Positions 44,613 to 54,339 of a stretch of 64,000 bases of DNA are shown here, piece by piece. The notes under the pieces are model-generated. The model was not told the DNA's origin and did no database searches. It saw nothing but the letters and a program-made list of their open reading frames with translations. Numbering within the stretch: position 1 is the first letter of the stretch; each line of letters begins with the position of its first letter. Both the position numbers and the translations under genes were made by a program. The stretch comes from Bradyrhizobium betae (GTDB lineage Bacteria > Pseudomonadota > Alphaproteobacteria > Rhizobiales > Xanthobacteraceae): contig NZ_MZXW01000004.1 in assembly GCF_004123905.1 (NCBI RefSeq), positions 416,159 to 480,158 on the forward strand, read 5' to 3'.

Positions 44613-45148
44613 TGGGTCGGCCTCTCGTACTTGGCGTCGATCGTGACGTAGCCCTGGAGAGCCGCGATACGCTTGATGACTTCAGAAATGCCCTGGAGCG
44701 CCAGCAACACGAAGCCGGCGGGGATCACGAACTTGATCGGCCAGCGGATCAGGCCGCCGGCATTGCCGGACATCTCGCCGACGTTATAGGCCTGCATGAA
44801 GAACGGCCAGGACAGATAGGCGAGCAGCAGGCAGGAGGGGATCAGGAAGAACAGCGTGCCGATCATGTCGAGCCAGAGCTGGCCGCGGTCCGAGAGCGTC
44901 AAATAGAAGATCTCGACGCGGACATGCTCGTTGCGCTTGAAGGTGTAGGACGCGCCGAACATCACCAGGATCGCGAACATGTACCATTGCAGCTCCAGCC
45001 AGCCGTTCGACGAGGCGCTGAAGGCGTACCGGATCATGGCGTTGGCCGCGCTGACCAGGCAGGCCAGGAGCACCAGCAGGTTACAGACGTACCCGATCTT
45101 TTCGTTGAGGAGGTCGATGGCGTTGCTCAACGCCAGCAAGGGACGCAT
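44609..45148 (-). CDS. dctQ: TRAP transporter small permease DctQ
   Basis: 179 residues, four membrane helices: YVCNLLVLLACLVSAANAM, LQWYMFAILVMFGASYTFKR with the conserved W-Y-F pattern, a third through FFLIPSCLLLAYLSW and a fourth FVIPAGFVLLALQGISE. The segment RNEHVRVEIF is the family signature. The stop overlaps the dctM start. Confidence 0.92.
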   Translation of the reverse strand: MRPLLALSNAIDLLNEKIGYVCNLLVLLACLVSAANAMIRYAFSASSNGWLELQWYMFAILVMFGASYTFKRNEHVRVEIFYLTLSDRGQLWLDMIGTLFFLIPSCLLLAYLSWPFFMQAYNVGEMSGNAGGLIRWPIKFVIPAGFVLLALQGISEVIKRIAALQGYVTIDAKYERPTQ

Positions 45149-45419
45149 CTTACTTTCTCTCCGTCGCGGCCTAACACTTCATGGGAGGCTTTAGCGCGCA
45201 TCGCTCGTCCGCATGCAAACTGCACGCGGCCACACGGCTCGTTTCCGGAGCGATTGCGGCGTCAGTCCTCCCCTCGTGCCTTGCCGTCTTGACCGCGACC
45301 GCCAAAGGGGCGGGCCGGCTTATTGCTGCCGGGCAAGCAAAGGCGGCTGCACCAAACCAGCGGCTTCACGTGCCGTCAATCGGAAAATGGACAAATTGAC
45401 GCCGGCTCAAAAGCTTAGG

Positions 45420-46343
45420 TTAGCGGCGGCCGGTCTGGAAGGCCTTCATCCGGCCGATCAAGAACCTGAGCAGCTGGCTGGCCGCGTTCGGCAGTTCGCG
45501 GCCCAATCGGGTGATGATGTGAGCTTCTGCGGCTGTGAGCAGCACATTGTCGACGGGAATGGCGACCAGCGATCCGTCCTCGAGGTCCGCCGCCACCGAG
45601 AAGGCCGGCAGCAGGGTCACGCCGAGACCGGAACGGACGAAATGCCGGAGGATGCTGATCGAGGTCGTGGTCAACTTCGGCGACAGACCGGTCTTCTCGG
45701 ATGTCTCGGCCATCGTGAGCAACTGGCGCGTGCCATAACCCGCATGCATGATTCCGAGCGCATGCCTGGCGATCTCGCGGAGCCTGACCGGGCGGCGGAG
45801 TTTTGCGAGCGGATGGTCGGGGCGTGCGATCAGGCAGATCGGCTGCCTGATCGCGGCGCAGGAGCGGATTCGCGGATCCTGCGGCGGATGATAGACGAGC
45901 CCGATGTGGCAACGGTCGTCGGCAATGGCGCGGATGACCTCGCTGGTGCCCGCCAGTTCCAGCGAGATGGTCAGCCGTGGATGCCGCTGCCAGAACTCGT
46001 CGAGCGCGCCGCCCATGAGATCGGCGACAAAGCCTTCGCCCAGCACGAGGTCGATATGACCGCGATGCAGCCCCTGGAGCTCCCGCAAGCGGGCGAGCGT
46101 GTCGTCGCGGTCCACCGTGTGGCGGCGGTAATGCGCGATCAGGAGCGCGCCTGCCTCGGTCGGCCGCACGCCGCGGCTATGCCGGTCGAGCAGGGCGGCA
46201 TCGAGCTCGCGCTCCAGGAGGGCGATCTGCCGGCTGACAACCGACGGGTTGACGCCGAGCGCATCGGCCGCCGCGCGCACCGCGCCGTAGCGCGCGGCCT
46301 CGAACAGATAGCGAAGCCGGTTCTCGTCCAGTGCATTGATCAT
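45420..46343 (-). CDS. LysR-family transcriptional regulator
   Basis: 307 residues from the ATG at 46343 (MINALDENRLRYLFEAARYG). The frame stays open far upstream, but that part is antisense to the neighbouring dehydrogenase gene. Helix-turn-helix: GAVRAAADALGVNPSVVSRQ, then LLERELDAALLDRHSRG. The effector domain begins HIDLVLGEGFVADL. It is divergent from a dehydrogenase/aldehyde dehydrogenase operon, which it probably controls via the half-sites in the spacer. Confidence 0.92.
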   Translation of the reverse strand: MINALDENRLRYLFEAARYGAVRAAADALGVNPSVVSRQIALLERELDAALLDRHSRGVRPTEAGALLIAHYRRHTVDRDDTLARLRELQGLHRGHIDLVLGEGFVADLMGGALDEFWQRHPRLTISLELAGTSEVIRAIADDRCHIGLVYHPPQDPRIRSCAAIRQPICLIARPDHPLAKLRRPVRLREIARHALGIMHAGYGTRQLLTMAETSEKTGLSPKLTTTSISILRHFVRSGLGVTLLPAFSVAADLEDGSLVAIPVDNVLLTAAEAHIITRLGRELPNAASQLLRFLIGRMKAFQTGRR

Positions 46344-46351
46344 CCGCAAGT

Positions 46352-46378
46352 GTTGCCCATGAGGCAACAATAGGCAAC
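46352..46378. promoter_or_regulatory. Putative LysR operator with a repeated half-site
   Basis: GTTGCC-CATGA-GGCAAC forms a perfect dyad (TTGCC-N5-GGCAA gives the T-N11-A form), and GGCAAC is repeated four bases later. It lies 9 bp from the LysR ATG in the 106-bp divergent spacer. Confidence 0.55.
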
Positions 46379-46449
46379 CGCGCTGCTGATGCCCTGATGC
46401 GGCCGAGCTCCGTAGGATCGCCGGCGGTATCAGGACGGGGGACGGGGAT

Positions 46450-47322
46450 ATGGCGGTCGTCGGCATCGTCGGGCTCGGCAATATGGGGCGCGGCATGGCG
46501 CTCTCGCTGGTGCGGGCGGGGCATGAGGTGCTTGGAAGCGATGTGTCGGAAAAGGCGCGGAGCGCGCTCGCATCGGAGGGCATCGCGGTGTTCGAAGGCG
46601 TCGGACCGCTCTGCGCCCGCGCGGATCTGCTCATCCTGTCGCTTCCGAATGCCGATATCGTCGAGGCTGTCGTCGCCGGCGAGGGCGGTATCATCGTCCA
46701 TGCCAGGCCGGGCCTGCGTGTGGTCGACACCTCGACGTCCAATCCCGACACGACCCGCCGCCTTGCCGCAGTTCTCGCCGCGCACGGCATGGCGATGATC
46801 GACGCGCCGGTTAGCGGCGGCCCGAAGGGGGCCATCACCGCCACCATGACCATGGTGATCGGCGGCGCGGATGCCGACGTTGCCGCGGTCGAGCCTGTCC
46901 TCGCAGACATGAGCGCGAAGCGGGTCCATGTCGGATCGGTCGGCGCCGGGCATGTCTGCAAGCTCATCAACAATCTGCTGTGCGCGGCGCATCTTCTGAC
47001 CGCCGCCGAAGCGATGCGGATCGCGCGCGGGGCCGAGGTCGATCCGGCCCGGCTGCTCGAAGGCCTCAATGCCGGCTCCGGCCGCTCCGGCGTCACGCAG
47101 GTCAATCTGCCGACCTGGGTGCTGAACGGCGCGTTCGATTCCGGCTTCACGATGGCCCTGATGCGCAAGGACGTACGCCTTGCGACGCAGCTCATCGCCG
47201 GGCTCGGGCTCGACCTGCCGATCGCAGGCGAAGCCGCGCGGATCTGGTCGGACAGCGCCGCCTCGATCGGCGATAGCGAAGATTTCAACAGGATCGTCGA
47301 GCTTCAGCTCGGCAGGATGTGA
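46450..47322 (+). CDS. NAD(P)-dependent beta-hydroxyacid dehydrogenase family
   Basis: 290 residues. VGIVGLGNMGRGMALSLV, MIDAPVSGGPKGAITATMT and the catalytic Lys in GHVCKLINNLLCAAH are typical of the 3-hydroxyisobutyrate/sulpholactaldehyde/L-threonate dehydrogenase superfamily. The aldehyde dehydrogenase gene starts within its stop region (GTGA overlap), so the pair may oxidise a hydroxyacid to a semialdehyde and on to an acid, under the divergent LysR. Substrate unknown. Confidence 0.9.
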   Translation: MAVVGIVGLGNMGRGMALSLVRAGHEVLGSDVSEKARSALASEGIAVFEGVGPLCARADLLILSLPNADIVEAVVAGEGGIIVHARPGLRVVDTSTSNPDTTRRLAAVLAAHGMAMIDAPVSGGPKGAITATMTMVIGGADADVAAVEPVLADMSAKRVHVGSVGAGHVCKLINNLLCAAHLLTAAEAMRIARGAEVDPARLLEGLNAGSGRSGVTQVNLPTWVLNGAFDSGFTMALMRKDVRLATQLIAGLGLDLPIAGEAARIWSDSAASIGDSEDFNRIVELQLGRM

Positions 47323-48860
47323 GCGGCACCATGACCCCCTTCATCGACACGCGGCTGCGCGATGCGCTCACCCCGTTCTGGCCTGATAGCGCGGCGATCG
47401 GCTCTCATGTGGCCGGCCGTATCGTCCTTGGCGCGGGCGCGCTCATCACCATCGACGATCCCGCAACCGGCGCCTCTCTCTACGCCTATCATGATGCCGG
47501 CGACGCCGTCGTTGCCGAGGCAGCTGCGGCAGCCGTCACGGCGCAGGCCGGCTGGTCACGGCTGACCGGCGCGGCCCGCGGGCGCGTCATGCAGGCGATC
47601 GCGCGCGCCATTCAGGGCAAGGCGGAGGAGCTGGCGCGCCTGGAGTCGCTCTCGGCGGGCAAGCCGATCCGCGACACCCGCGTCGAGGTCGCCAAGGTCG
47701 CCGAGATGTTCGAGTACTATGCCGGCTGGGCGGATAAATTCCACGGCGACGTGATTCCGGTGCCGTCGAGCCATCTCAATTACACGTGGCGCGAGCCGGT
47801 CGGCATCGTGCTCCAGATCACGCCCTGGAACGCGCCGCTCTTCACCTGCGGCTGGCAGGTCGCGCCCGCCATCGCCATGGGCAACGGCGTGCTGCTGAAG
47901 CCGTCGGAGCTGACGCCGCTGACCTCGATGGCGCTGGCGCTTGTTGCAGAACAAGCCGGCTTGCCGGTCGGTCTCGTCAACGTGCTCGCGGGCTACGGCC
48001 ACACCACGGGGCAGGCCGCGCTCGGCCAGCCAGCGGTTAAGAAGGTCGTGTTCGTGGGTTCAGTGCCGACGGGCAGGCTGATCGCGGAAGCCGCCGCCAG
48101 GCGCCTGCTGCCCTGCGTGCTCGAGCTCGGTGGAAAGTCCGCAAACATCGTGTTTGCCGATGCGGACCTTGCACGCGCGGCGATCGGTGCGCAGTCGGCG
48201 ATCTTCGCCGGCGCCGGACAGAGCTGCGTCGCAGGCTCGCGACTGCTGGTGGAGCGCTCGGTCTATGACCGCTTCGTCAAGATAGTCGCAGATGGTGCCG
48301 CGAAGCTGAAGGTCGGCGCGCCCGGCGCGGTGGAGACTGAGGTCGGGCCGATCAACAATGCCCGGCAGTACGCCCGCGTGCTCGCAATGGTGAAGCAGGG
48401 CCTCAGCGAGGGCGCGACGCTTGCCACCGGCAGCGACGGAAACCCCACGCAGGGCGGATTCTTCGTCGCGCCGACCGTGCTGCGTGACGTCAGCAACAGC
48501 ATGACGGTGGCCCGCGACGAAATTTTTGGACCTGTCGTCGCCGCGATCCCGTTCGATTCCGAGGAAGAGGCGATCGCGCTCGCCAATGACAGCGATTTTG
48601 GTCTGGCCGGCGCAGTCTGGACCGGTGACGTCGCGCGCGCGCATCGGGTCGCGGCGCAAGCCAGGGCCGGAACGTTCTGGATCAATTCCTACAAGACGAT
48701 CAGCGTGGCGTCGCCGTTCGGCGGCTCCGGCATGAGCGGTTACGGCCGTTCGAGCGGTGTCGAGACGCTGTTCGAGTACACCCAGGTCAAGAGCGTCTGG
48801 GTCGAGACCGCGGCCGAACCAGCGGTCGGCTTCGGCTATGCGCCGGGCATTCGGGAGTGA
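47319..48860 (+). CDS. NAD(P)-dependent aldehyde dehydrogenase
   Basis: 513 residues from the GTG at 47319 that overlaps the upstream stop; an ATG at 47331 (MTPFIDTRLRD) is an equally good start. ALDH superfamily features: ITPWNAPLFTCGWQVAPAI, KPSELTPL for cofactor, VGSVPTGRLIA, the general-base Glu in LELGGKSANIVF, the nucleophile Cys in GAGQSCVAGSR, and EIFGPVVAAIPF. It presumably acts on the product of its upstream neighbour. Confidence 0.93.
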   Translation: MSGTMTPFIDTRLRDALTPFWPDSAAIGSHVAGRIVLGAGALITIDDPATGASLYAYHDAGDAVVAEAAAAAVTAQAGWSRLTGAARGRVMQAIARAIQGKAEELARLESLSAGKPIRDTRVEVAKVAEMFEYYAGWADKFHGDVIPVPSSHLNYTWREPVGIVLQITPWNAPLFTCGWQVAPAIAMGNGVLLKPSELTPLTSMALALVAEQAGLPVGLVNVLAGYGHTTGQAALGQPAVKKVVFVGSVPTGRLIAEAAARRLLPCVLELGGKSANIVFADADLARAAIGAQSAIFAGAGQSCVAGSRLLVERSVYDRFVKIVADGAAKLKVGAPGAVETEVGPINNARQYARVLAMVKQGLSEGATLATGSDGNPTQGGFFVAPTVLRDVSNSMTVARDEIFGPVVAAIPFDSEEEAIALANDSDFGLAGAVWTGDVARAHRVAAQARAGTFWINSYKTISVASPFGGSGMSGYGRSSGVETLFEYTQVKSVWVETAAEPAVGFGYAPGIRE

Positions 48861-48863
48861 GAT

Positions 48864-49898
48864 TCAGCCGCCGGTGACGCTCATGTGCCTGGAGACGCTG
48901 GGGCGGTCGTGGCGGCGGTCGATGATGAAATCGTGGCCCTTGGGCTTCAGCCCGATGGCGCGGTCGATCGCATCCGCAAGCAGCATGTCGTCATCAGATG
49001 CGCGCAGCGGCTTGCGCAAGTCCGAGGCATCCTCGTGGCCGAGGCAGGTGTGCAGCGTGCCCGTGCAGGTGATGCGCACGCGGTTGCAGGATTCGCAGAA
49101 ATTATGGGTCATCGGCGTGATGAAGCCGAGCTTGCCGCCGGTCTCGGCGATGCTGACATAGCGCGCCGGGCCGCCGGTGCTCTCGGCCAGATCCGTCAGC
49201 GTGAATTGCTTGGCGAGGCGCGCGCGCACCAGCGACAGCGGCAGATACTGGTCGATGCGGCCCGAGCCGATCTCGCCCATCGGCATGACCTCGATCAGCG
49301 TCAGGCCCATGCCCTTGCCGTGGGCCCAGCGCATCAGGTCGGGGAGTTCGTCCTCGTTGAGGTTCTTCAGTGCCACAGCGTTGATCTTGACGGCAAGGCC
49401 TGCGGCGCGCGCGGCCTCGATGCCTTCCAGCACCTTGTCGATCTCGCCCCAGCGGGTGATCTCGCGAAATTTCTTGGGATCGAGCGTGTCGAGCGAGACG
49501 TTGATGCGGCGGACGCCGCAATCGGCGAGCTCTTTCGCATGCTTGGCCAGCTGCGTGCCGTTGGTGGTCAGGGTCAGCTCGTTCAGGGCGCCGCTCGCCA
49601 GATGCCGCGACAGCGAGCGCACCAGCGACATCACGTTGCGCCGGACCAGCGGCTCGCCGCCGGTGAGCCGCAGCTTCTTCACGCCCTTGGCGATGAAGGC
49701 GGTGCAGAGCCGGTCGAGCTCTTCCAGCGTCAGCAGGTCCGCCTTGGGCAGGAACGTCATGTCTTCCGACATGCAGTAGAAGCAGCGGAGGTCGCAGCGG
49801 TCGGTGACGGAAACGCGCAGGTACGAGATCGTGCGCCCGAACGGATCGGTCATCGCGCTCGACAGCGCGGCTCGGGGGCTCGCGGAAAGTCCGTTCAT
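48864..49898 (-). CDS. moaA: GTP 3',8-cyclase MoaA (molybdenum cofactor biosynthesis)
   Basis: 344 residues. Radical SAM cluster CDLRCFYC (CxxxCxxC) in [21 protein letters not shown]-binding [11 protein letters not shown], a second cluster site [18 protein letters not shown], and the essential GG at the C-terminus (VTGG). It makes cyclic pyranopterin precursor from GTP together with MoaC. A shorter start at an internal Met ([15 protein letters not shown]) is also possible. It is convergent with the aldehyde dehydrogenase. The ribosome site lies in a tandem duplication. Confidence 0.95.
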   Translation of the reverse strand: MNGLSASPRAALSSAMTDPFGRTISYLRVSVTDRCDLRCFYCMSEDMTFLPKADLLTLEELDRLCTAFIAKGVKKLRLTGGEPLVRRNVMSLVRSLSRHLASGALNELTLTTNGTQLAKHAKELADCGVRRINVSLDTLDPKKFREITRWGEIDKVLEGIEAARAAGLAVKINAVALKNLNEDELPDLMRWAHGKGMGLTLIEVMPMGEIGSGRIDQYLPLSLVRARLAKQFTLTDLAESTGGPARYVSIAETGGKLGFITPMTHNFCESCNRVRITCTGTLHTCLGHEDASDLRKPLRASDDDMLLADAIDRAIGLKPKGHDFIIDRRHDRPSVSRHMSVTGG

Positions 49899-49899
49899 A

Positions 49900-49923
49900 C
49901 CAAATGCCTTGCCAAATGCCTTG
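49900..49923. repeat. Tandem 12-bp duplication directly upstream of moaA
   Basis: CCAAATGCCTTG is repeated twice without a spacer, starting 2 bp before the moaA ATG on its strand. Read on the minus strand each unit contains AAGG, so the putative ribosome site is duplicated. Confidence 0.7.
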
Positions 49924-50030
49924 TCACTTACGGCGACGGGCGCACCTTTGCTTCAGCGGCGCTCTGGAAGCAATCTAAGCATCGCGCAGGCAGAGGACAA
50001 TCGGGTGGTATACGTAAGTCAGCGCCTGGA

Positions 50031-50540
50031 TCAGCGCTTGCCCGCGTTCGGATCGGGGAACGCCGAGACCGCAGCAGGTGCAGCATCGGCCGGGGCCGCG
50101 GCGGGTGCGGCCGCGAGCGGCTTCGGCTTCTTCGGCCGGTGTGGCTTCCTCACCGGCTTGGGCGGCATCGCCGGCTGGAGTTCGGCGAACACCGGATTCG
50201 GATCGGTGGTCACCGTGGCCGATGTGGTGAGATCGCCGGGCGTCTTGATCACGCTCACCGGCACGCTCGCCGGCTGGTATTTTGGCGCCGCGAAAGCGAC
50301 GGTGAACGGGGCGTCGGGAGCGGGAACCGAAACCGAGCAGGGGGTCTTGCAGCCCTGACCGAGCGAGGTCGTGGCGTCAGCGCCTGGCGGATTGGATTCC
50401 AGCCGGACCTGAACGGTCGGCGGCGCCGATTTGAACATGTCCCAAGACATTGAAGGCATTGAGGAGCAGCCCCCAAGGCTTGTTGCTCCCAGGAGGCTTG
50501 CCCCCGCTAACGCAATCGCGATGACACGACGCATGACCAT
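50031..50540 (-). CDS. Lipoprotein with PEGA-like domain and Pro/Ala-rich tail
   Basis: 169 residues from the ATG at 50540 (MVMRRV); ATG 50534 is also possible. A lipoprotein signal ends in the lipobox LGGC (ATSLGGCSSMPSM). The middle (VRLESNPPGADATTSLGQGC, then TPCSVSVPAPDAPFTVAFAA) fits PEGA-type envelope domains. The tail is rich in Pro, Lys and Ala (PKPVRKPHRPKKPKP), which could contact peptidoglycan. It belongs in the periplasm, but its role is unknown. Confidence 0.75.
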   Translation of the reverse strand: MVMRRVIAIALAGASLLGATSLGGCSSMPSMSWDMFKSAPPTVQVRLESNPPGADATTSLGQGCKTPCSVSVPAPDAPFTVAFAAPKYQPASVPVSVIKTPGDLTTSATVTTDPNPVFAELQPAMPPKPVRKPHRPKKPKPLAAAPAAAPADAAPAAVSAFPDPNAGKR

Positions 50541-50689
50541 CCCATTTCTACTGCGACGAACCGCCACATCCCCGGCCGGACCATAGGAGTGTCGTTTGGG
50601 GCAGGCAACCGGCGTGCCGCGCATAGATAATAGATGGTTAACGCAGGGTTCCGCGGAATAGCCTAGTTAAGTCAGTGCCTTGTGGCGGA

Positions 50690-51364
50690 CTAGGCCGTCA
50701 TCAGACTATGGGCTGCGGCCGGCAGGTCGCGCATGTGATGGATCAGCCGGTCCGGTTTCAGGTCGGCGATCGGCACGTCCGTGTAGCCGAAGCTGACCCC
50801 GATCACGGGCACCCCGGCCCGCCGTGCGACCCCGACGTCGGTTCCGGCATCGCCGACCATGATGCTGGCCTTCACGTCGCCGCCGGCGCGCGCCACGGTC
50901 TCGCGGAAAATGGTCGGATCAGGCTTCTGGACGCCAAAAGTGTCGGCGCCGCAGATCGCGGCGAAGCGCCGGGTCAGGTCCAGCTGGTCCAGAAGCCGCT
51001 TGGACAGCCATTCCAGCTTGTTGGTGCAGACCGCGAGGCGATGGCCCTGCGCCGCAAACAGGTCGAGCGCGTCCAGGAGCCCTTCGAAGGGGCGGGATTC
51101 GACCGCTATATGGTCGGCGTAATAGGCGATGAAATCCGCCGTCATCCGGTCCATGTCCGCGGGTGTGACGGTGCGGTCCTCGGCTTCCAGCCCACGTTCG
51201 ATCAGCTTGCGGGCGCCGGCGCCGATCATGTTGCGGGCCGAGGCCATCGGCACGGCGGGCAGCCCTTCGCGGTCGAGCACGTAATTCAGCGCGGTGATCA
51301 GGTCGGGCGCCGTATCCACAAGCGTGCCGTCGAGATCGAAGACGAGGGTGTAGGGGGAGGTCAT
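50690..51364 (-). CDS. gph: HAD-family phosphoglycolate phosphatase
   Basis: 224 residues from the ATG at 51364, near which the HAD nucleophile motif LVFDLDGTLVDT begins. A helical cap follows, then VCTNKLEWLSKRLL with the second motif Thr, KPDPTIFRE with the Lys, and VGDAGTDVGVARRAG as the acidic motif. It most likely dephosphorylates 2-phosphoglycolate. It is divergent from rpiA, another sugar-phosphate gene often next to gph in this group. Confidence 0.88.
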   Translation of the reverse strand: MTSPYTLVFDLDGTLVDTAPDLITALNYVLDREGLPAVPMASARNMIGAGARKLIERGLEAEDRTVTPADMDRMTADFIAYYADHIAVESRPFEGLLDALDLFAAQGHRLAVCTNKLEWLSKRLLDQLDLTRRFAAICGADTFGVQKPDPTIFRETVARAGGDVKASIMVGDAGTDVGVARRAGVPVIGVSFGYTDVPIADLKPDRLIHHMRDLPAAAHSLMTA

Positions 51365-51528
51365 GGTCACAGCGCTATCGGTCTGGCCGGACCGGCGCAA
51401 GGGCCGAGGCCATAAGTTCACCTTATAAGATCGGCCCAGAGGCCTGTTCCCGCGAGTAAAACGAGGCTACATAGGCCGCCGCAAGCGGCTAAATCGGCGG
51501 CACTCTCAATTCAGGGGCGGGCGCAGAC

Positions 51529-52248
51529 GTGAACATGGACCAGTTGAAGCGGCAGGCTGCGGCGCGGGCGCTCGAAGAGGTGCGTGACGGCATGCAGCTC
51601 GGGCTTGGCACCGGTTCGACCGCAAAGCATTTCGTCGAGCTGCTCGGCGAGCGCGTCGCCACCGGGCTCAAGGTGATCGGCGTGCCGACCTCGGAGACGA
51701 CTCGCGCCGATGCGATGCGCTGTGGCGTGCCCCTGACGACGCTGGACGAGATCGACCATCTCGACATGACAGTCGACGGCGCCGACGAGATTGATCCCGA
51801 CTTCAACCTGATCAAGGGCGGCGGCGGCGCGCTGCTGCGCGAGAAGATCGTGGCGGCCGCTTCGGATCGCATGATCGTGATTGCAGACGACACCAAATGG
51901 GTGCCGACGCTCGGCAAGTTTCCGCTGCCGATCGAGGTCATCCCGTTCGGGCTTGGCGCGACGCGCCGCGCGATCGAGAAGGCATTTGCCGTGTGCGGCG
52001 TTTCCGGGCAAATGGCGGTCCGCAAGGCCAAAGATGGCCACGTTTTCGTCACCGATGGCGGCCACTGGATCGTCGATGCCCAGCTCGGATGTATCGTCGA
52101 TCCGCCCGGCCTCGCCACGGCGTTGAGCGCCATTCCCGGCGTGGTCGAGCACGGGTTGTTCATCGGCTTGGCCAGCTCGGCTGTTTTGGCGGGTGGCGAG
52201 GGAATTCGCGTGATTGAACGGCGCAAGCCGAAAGGAGACCAGGTATGA
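51529..52248 (+). CDS. rpiA: Ribose-5-phosphate isomerase A
   Basis: 239 residues. RpiA signatures: [46 protein letters not shown] with the catalytic acid region, and a Lys in REKIVAAAS. It interconverts ribulose-5-phosphate and ribose-5-phosphate. The stop overlaps the following gene (ATGA), the start of an rpiA-DUF2059-gor run. Confidence 0.95.
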   Translation: MNMDQLKRQAAARALEEVRDGMQLGLGTGSTAKHFVELLGERVATGLKVIGVPTSETTRADAMRCGVPLTTLDEIDHLDMTVDGADEIDPDFNLIKGGGGALLREKIVAAASDRMIVIADDTKWVPTLGKFPLPIEVIPFGLGATRRAIEKAFAVCGVSGQMAVRKAKDGHVFVTDGGHWIVDAQLGCIVDPPGLATALSAIPGVVEHGLFIGLASSAVLAGGEGIRVIERRKPKGDQV

Positions 52249-52784
52249 AGAGCGTTTTGAAATTGTTGCCGGCCGCGACCCTCGCTGTGGGATTGGCCTT
52301 CCCGGCCGTGGCGCAGCAGCCTGCGCCGGCCCCCAAGGCAGCTGCGGCGCCGGCCCAGCCGAAAGCTTCGCCGGCGGCGGTTGCGGCGGCCAAGGAGATT
52401 TTGCAGATCAAGAACGCGACGGCGATGTATCAAGGCGCCGTGCCCGGCCTCGTCGAGAAGACCAAGATCGCGCTGACCCAGCAGAACCTCAACTATCAGA
52501 AGGATCTCAACGAGGTCGCCCCGATCGTCGCTCAGCAGCTCCAGGGCCGCCAGAACGAGATCGGCGATGGCATGGCGCAGATCTATGCCAGCGAGTTCAC
52601 CGAGCAGGAGCTGAAGGACCTCGTCACCTTCTACAGGTCGCCGCTGGGCAAGAAGCTGATCGACGCCGAGCCGCGCGCCATCGGGCTCAGCATGGCCTTC
52701 ATGAACTCCTGGGCCCAGAACTTCTCCGAGACCGTGATGGGGGCCTTCCGCGCCGAGATGCGCAAGCGTGGCAAGGAAATCTAA
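52245..52784 (+). CDS. DUF2059 exported protein
   Basis: 179 residues with a signal peptide ([20 protein letters not shown]) and an Ala/Pro-rich linker. The DUF2059 domain shows [20 protein letters not shown] with its conserved Phe-Tyr-Ser-Pro-Gly element. It begins in the ATGA overlap with rpiA. A periplasmic location is expected; its role is unknown. Confidence 0.88.
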   Translation: MKSVLKLLPAATLAVGLAFPAVAQQPAPAPKAAAAPAQPKASPAAVAAAKEILQIKNATAMYQGAVPGLVEKTKIALTQQNLNYQKDLNEVAPIVAQQLQGRQNEIGDGMAQIYASEFTEQELKDLVTFYRSPLGKKLIDAEPRAIGLSMAFMNSWAQNFSETVMGAFRAEMRKRGKEI

Positions 52785-52830
52785 GAGTACCTATCTGATA
52801 GGGAGTTTTTGAAAGGGGTCGGAGTGGACA

Positions 52831-54219
52831 ATGGCTGAATTCGACGTCGACCTCTTTGTCATCGGTGGCGGCTCGGGCGGCGTGCGTGCCGCCCGCATCG
52901 CGGCGGGCTACGGCGCCCGCGTCATGATCGCGGAAGAGTACCGCATGGGCGGCACCTGCGTGATCCGCGGTTGCGTGCCGAAGAAGCTGTTCGTGATCGG
53001 CTCACACTTCCGTCACGAGCTCGAGGACGCCGCCGGTTTCGGCTGGACCGTTCCGCCTGCCAGCTTCGACTGGCCGACGCTGATCGCCAACAAGGACAAG
53101 GAGATCGCCCGGCTGGAGGCGGCCTACACGACGAATGTCGAGAAGTCGGGCGCGCAGGTCGTGAAGAGTCGCGCGATGATCGAGGACAAGCACACCGTCC
53201 GCCTGCTGGCGGACGACAAGAAGATCACCGCAAAATACATCCTGATCGCCACCGGCGGTGCGCCCAACCATGGCGCCTCGATCCCCGGCATCGAGCACGT
53301 GATCTCGTCCAACGAGGCGTTTCATCTGAAGAAGCTGCCGAAGCGGATCGTAATCCAGGGCGGCGGCTACATCGCGCTGGAATTCGCCGGCATTTTCGCG
53401 GGCTTCGGCTCCGACGTCACCGTGATCTATCGCGGCGACAACATTTTGCGCGGTTTCGATGAAGACGTTCGCGCTCACGTCCGCAGCGAGATGGAGAAGC
53501 AGGGCATTACCATCCTCACCGGCTGCACGGTGGCGAAGGTCGATCGCCACGGCGAGGAGTTCACCACCCATCTGTCGAACGGTTCGAGCATCGCGTCCGA
53601 CCAGGTGATGTTCGCGATCGGTCGCCATCCCGCGGTCGCCAATCTCGGCCTGGAGAAGGCCGGCGTTGCCATTAATCCCAGGAATGGCGGTATCGCAGTC
53701 GACCATTTCTCCAAGAGCTCGGTCGACAGCATCTACGCGATCGGCGACGTTACCCATCGCTTCAACCTGACGCCGGTCGCGATCCGCGAAGGCCATGCCT
53801 TTGCCGACACCGTGTTCGGCAAGCGCGAGGTGCAGGTCGATCATTCCTACATTCCGACCGCAGTGTTTTCGCAGCCTGAGGTCGGCACGGTTGGTTTGAC
53901 GGAAGCCGAGGCGCGCGCGCAATTCAGCCACGTCGACATCTACAAGACGAATTTTCGTCCGATCAAGGCGACGATGTCGGGCCGCGACACGCGTGTGCTG
54001 ATGAAGCTCGTCGTCGATGGCTCGACCGACCGCGTGCTCGGCTGCCACATCGTCGGCGATTGCGCCGCCGAGGTTACCCAGGTGGTCGCGATCGCCGTGA
54101 AGATGAAGGCGACCAAGGCCGATTTCGACGCCACGATCGCGCTGCATCCGACCGCAGCCGAAGAGCTGGTGACGATGCGCACGCCGACCGCCCGCCACGT
54201 GCGGCAGGCGGCGGAGTAG
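52831..54219 (+). CDS. gor: Glutathione-disulphide reductase
   Basis: 462 residues. FAD fold VIGGGSGGVRAARIAAGYGA, the redox-active pair in GGTCVIRGCVPKKL, the NADPH fold IQGGGYIALEFAGI, IGDVTHRFNLTPVA, and the C-terminal catalytic ALHPTAAEELVT. The phosphate-binding loop after the NADPH strand carries Arg residues suited to NADPH. It keeps glutathione reduced in the cytoplasm. It lies 46 bp after the DUF2059 gene on the same strand. Confidence 0.95.
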   Translation: MAEFDVDLFVIGGGSGGVRAARIAAGYGARVMIAEEYRMGGTCVIRGCVPKKLFVIGSHFRHELEDAAGFGWTVPPASFDWPTLIANKDKEIARLEAAYTTNVEKSGAQVVKSRAMIEDKHTVRLLADDKKITAKYILIATGGAPNHGASIPGIEHVISSNEAFHLKKLPKRIVIQGGGYIALEFAGIFAGFGSDVTVIYRGDNILRGFDEDVRAHVRSEMEKQGITILTGCTVAKVDRHGEEFTTHLSNGSSIASDQVMFAIGRHPAVANLGLEKAGVAINPRNGGIAVDHFSKSSVDSIYAIGDVTHRFNLTPVAIREGHAFADTVFGKREVQVDHSYIPTAVFSQPEVGTVGLTEAEARAQFSHVDIYKTNFRPIKATMSGRDTRVLMKLVVDGSTDRVLGCHIVGDCAAEVTQVVAIAVKMKATKADFDATIALHPTAAEELVTMRTPTARHVRQAAE

Positions 54220-54339
54220 GGCGTCACTCATCGGACAGGTTGTTGTAGAGAACGCTGCATCTGCGGCCGCTCGCCGACCATTTTTACGTTAGGAACGTAA
54301 GCGTGAATCGTTGCTTAGCATTCGTCGGAGTGCGAAGCG

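Noticed and set aside
42933..44651. 572-codon plus-strand open frame
   Set aside because: Antisense to dctM, consisting mainly of Asp, His, Glu and Arg repeats; a shadow of hydrophobic codons.
46344..47288. Upstream extension of the LysR frame by over 300 codons
   Set aside because: It is antisense to the dehydrogenase gene; LysR proteins begin at the helix-turn-helix, as at 46343.
48885..50453. 522-codon plus-strand open frame
   Set aside because: Antisense to moaA and the lipoprotein gene; no family resemblance.
54284..54312. EcfG-type general stress promoter (GGAAC ... CGTT) before DUF6894
   Set aside because: The two elements are only 12 bases apart, short of the 16-17 expected. The stress-protein genes near 55.9 kb also lacked a well-spaced pair.
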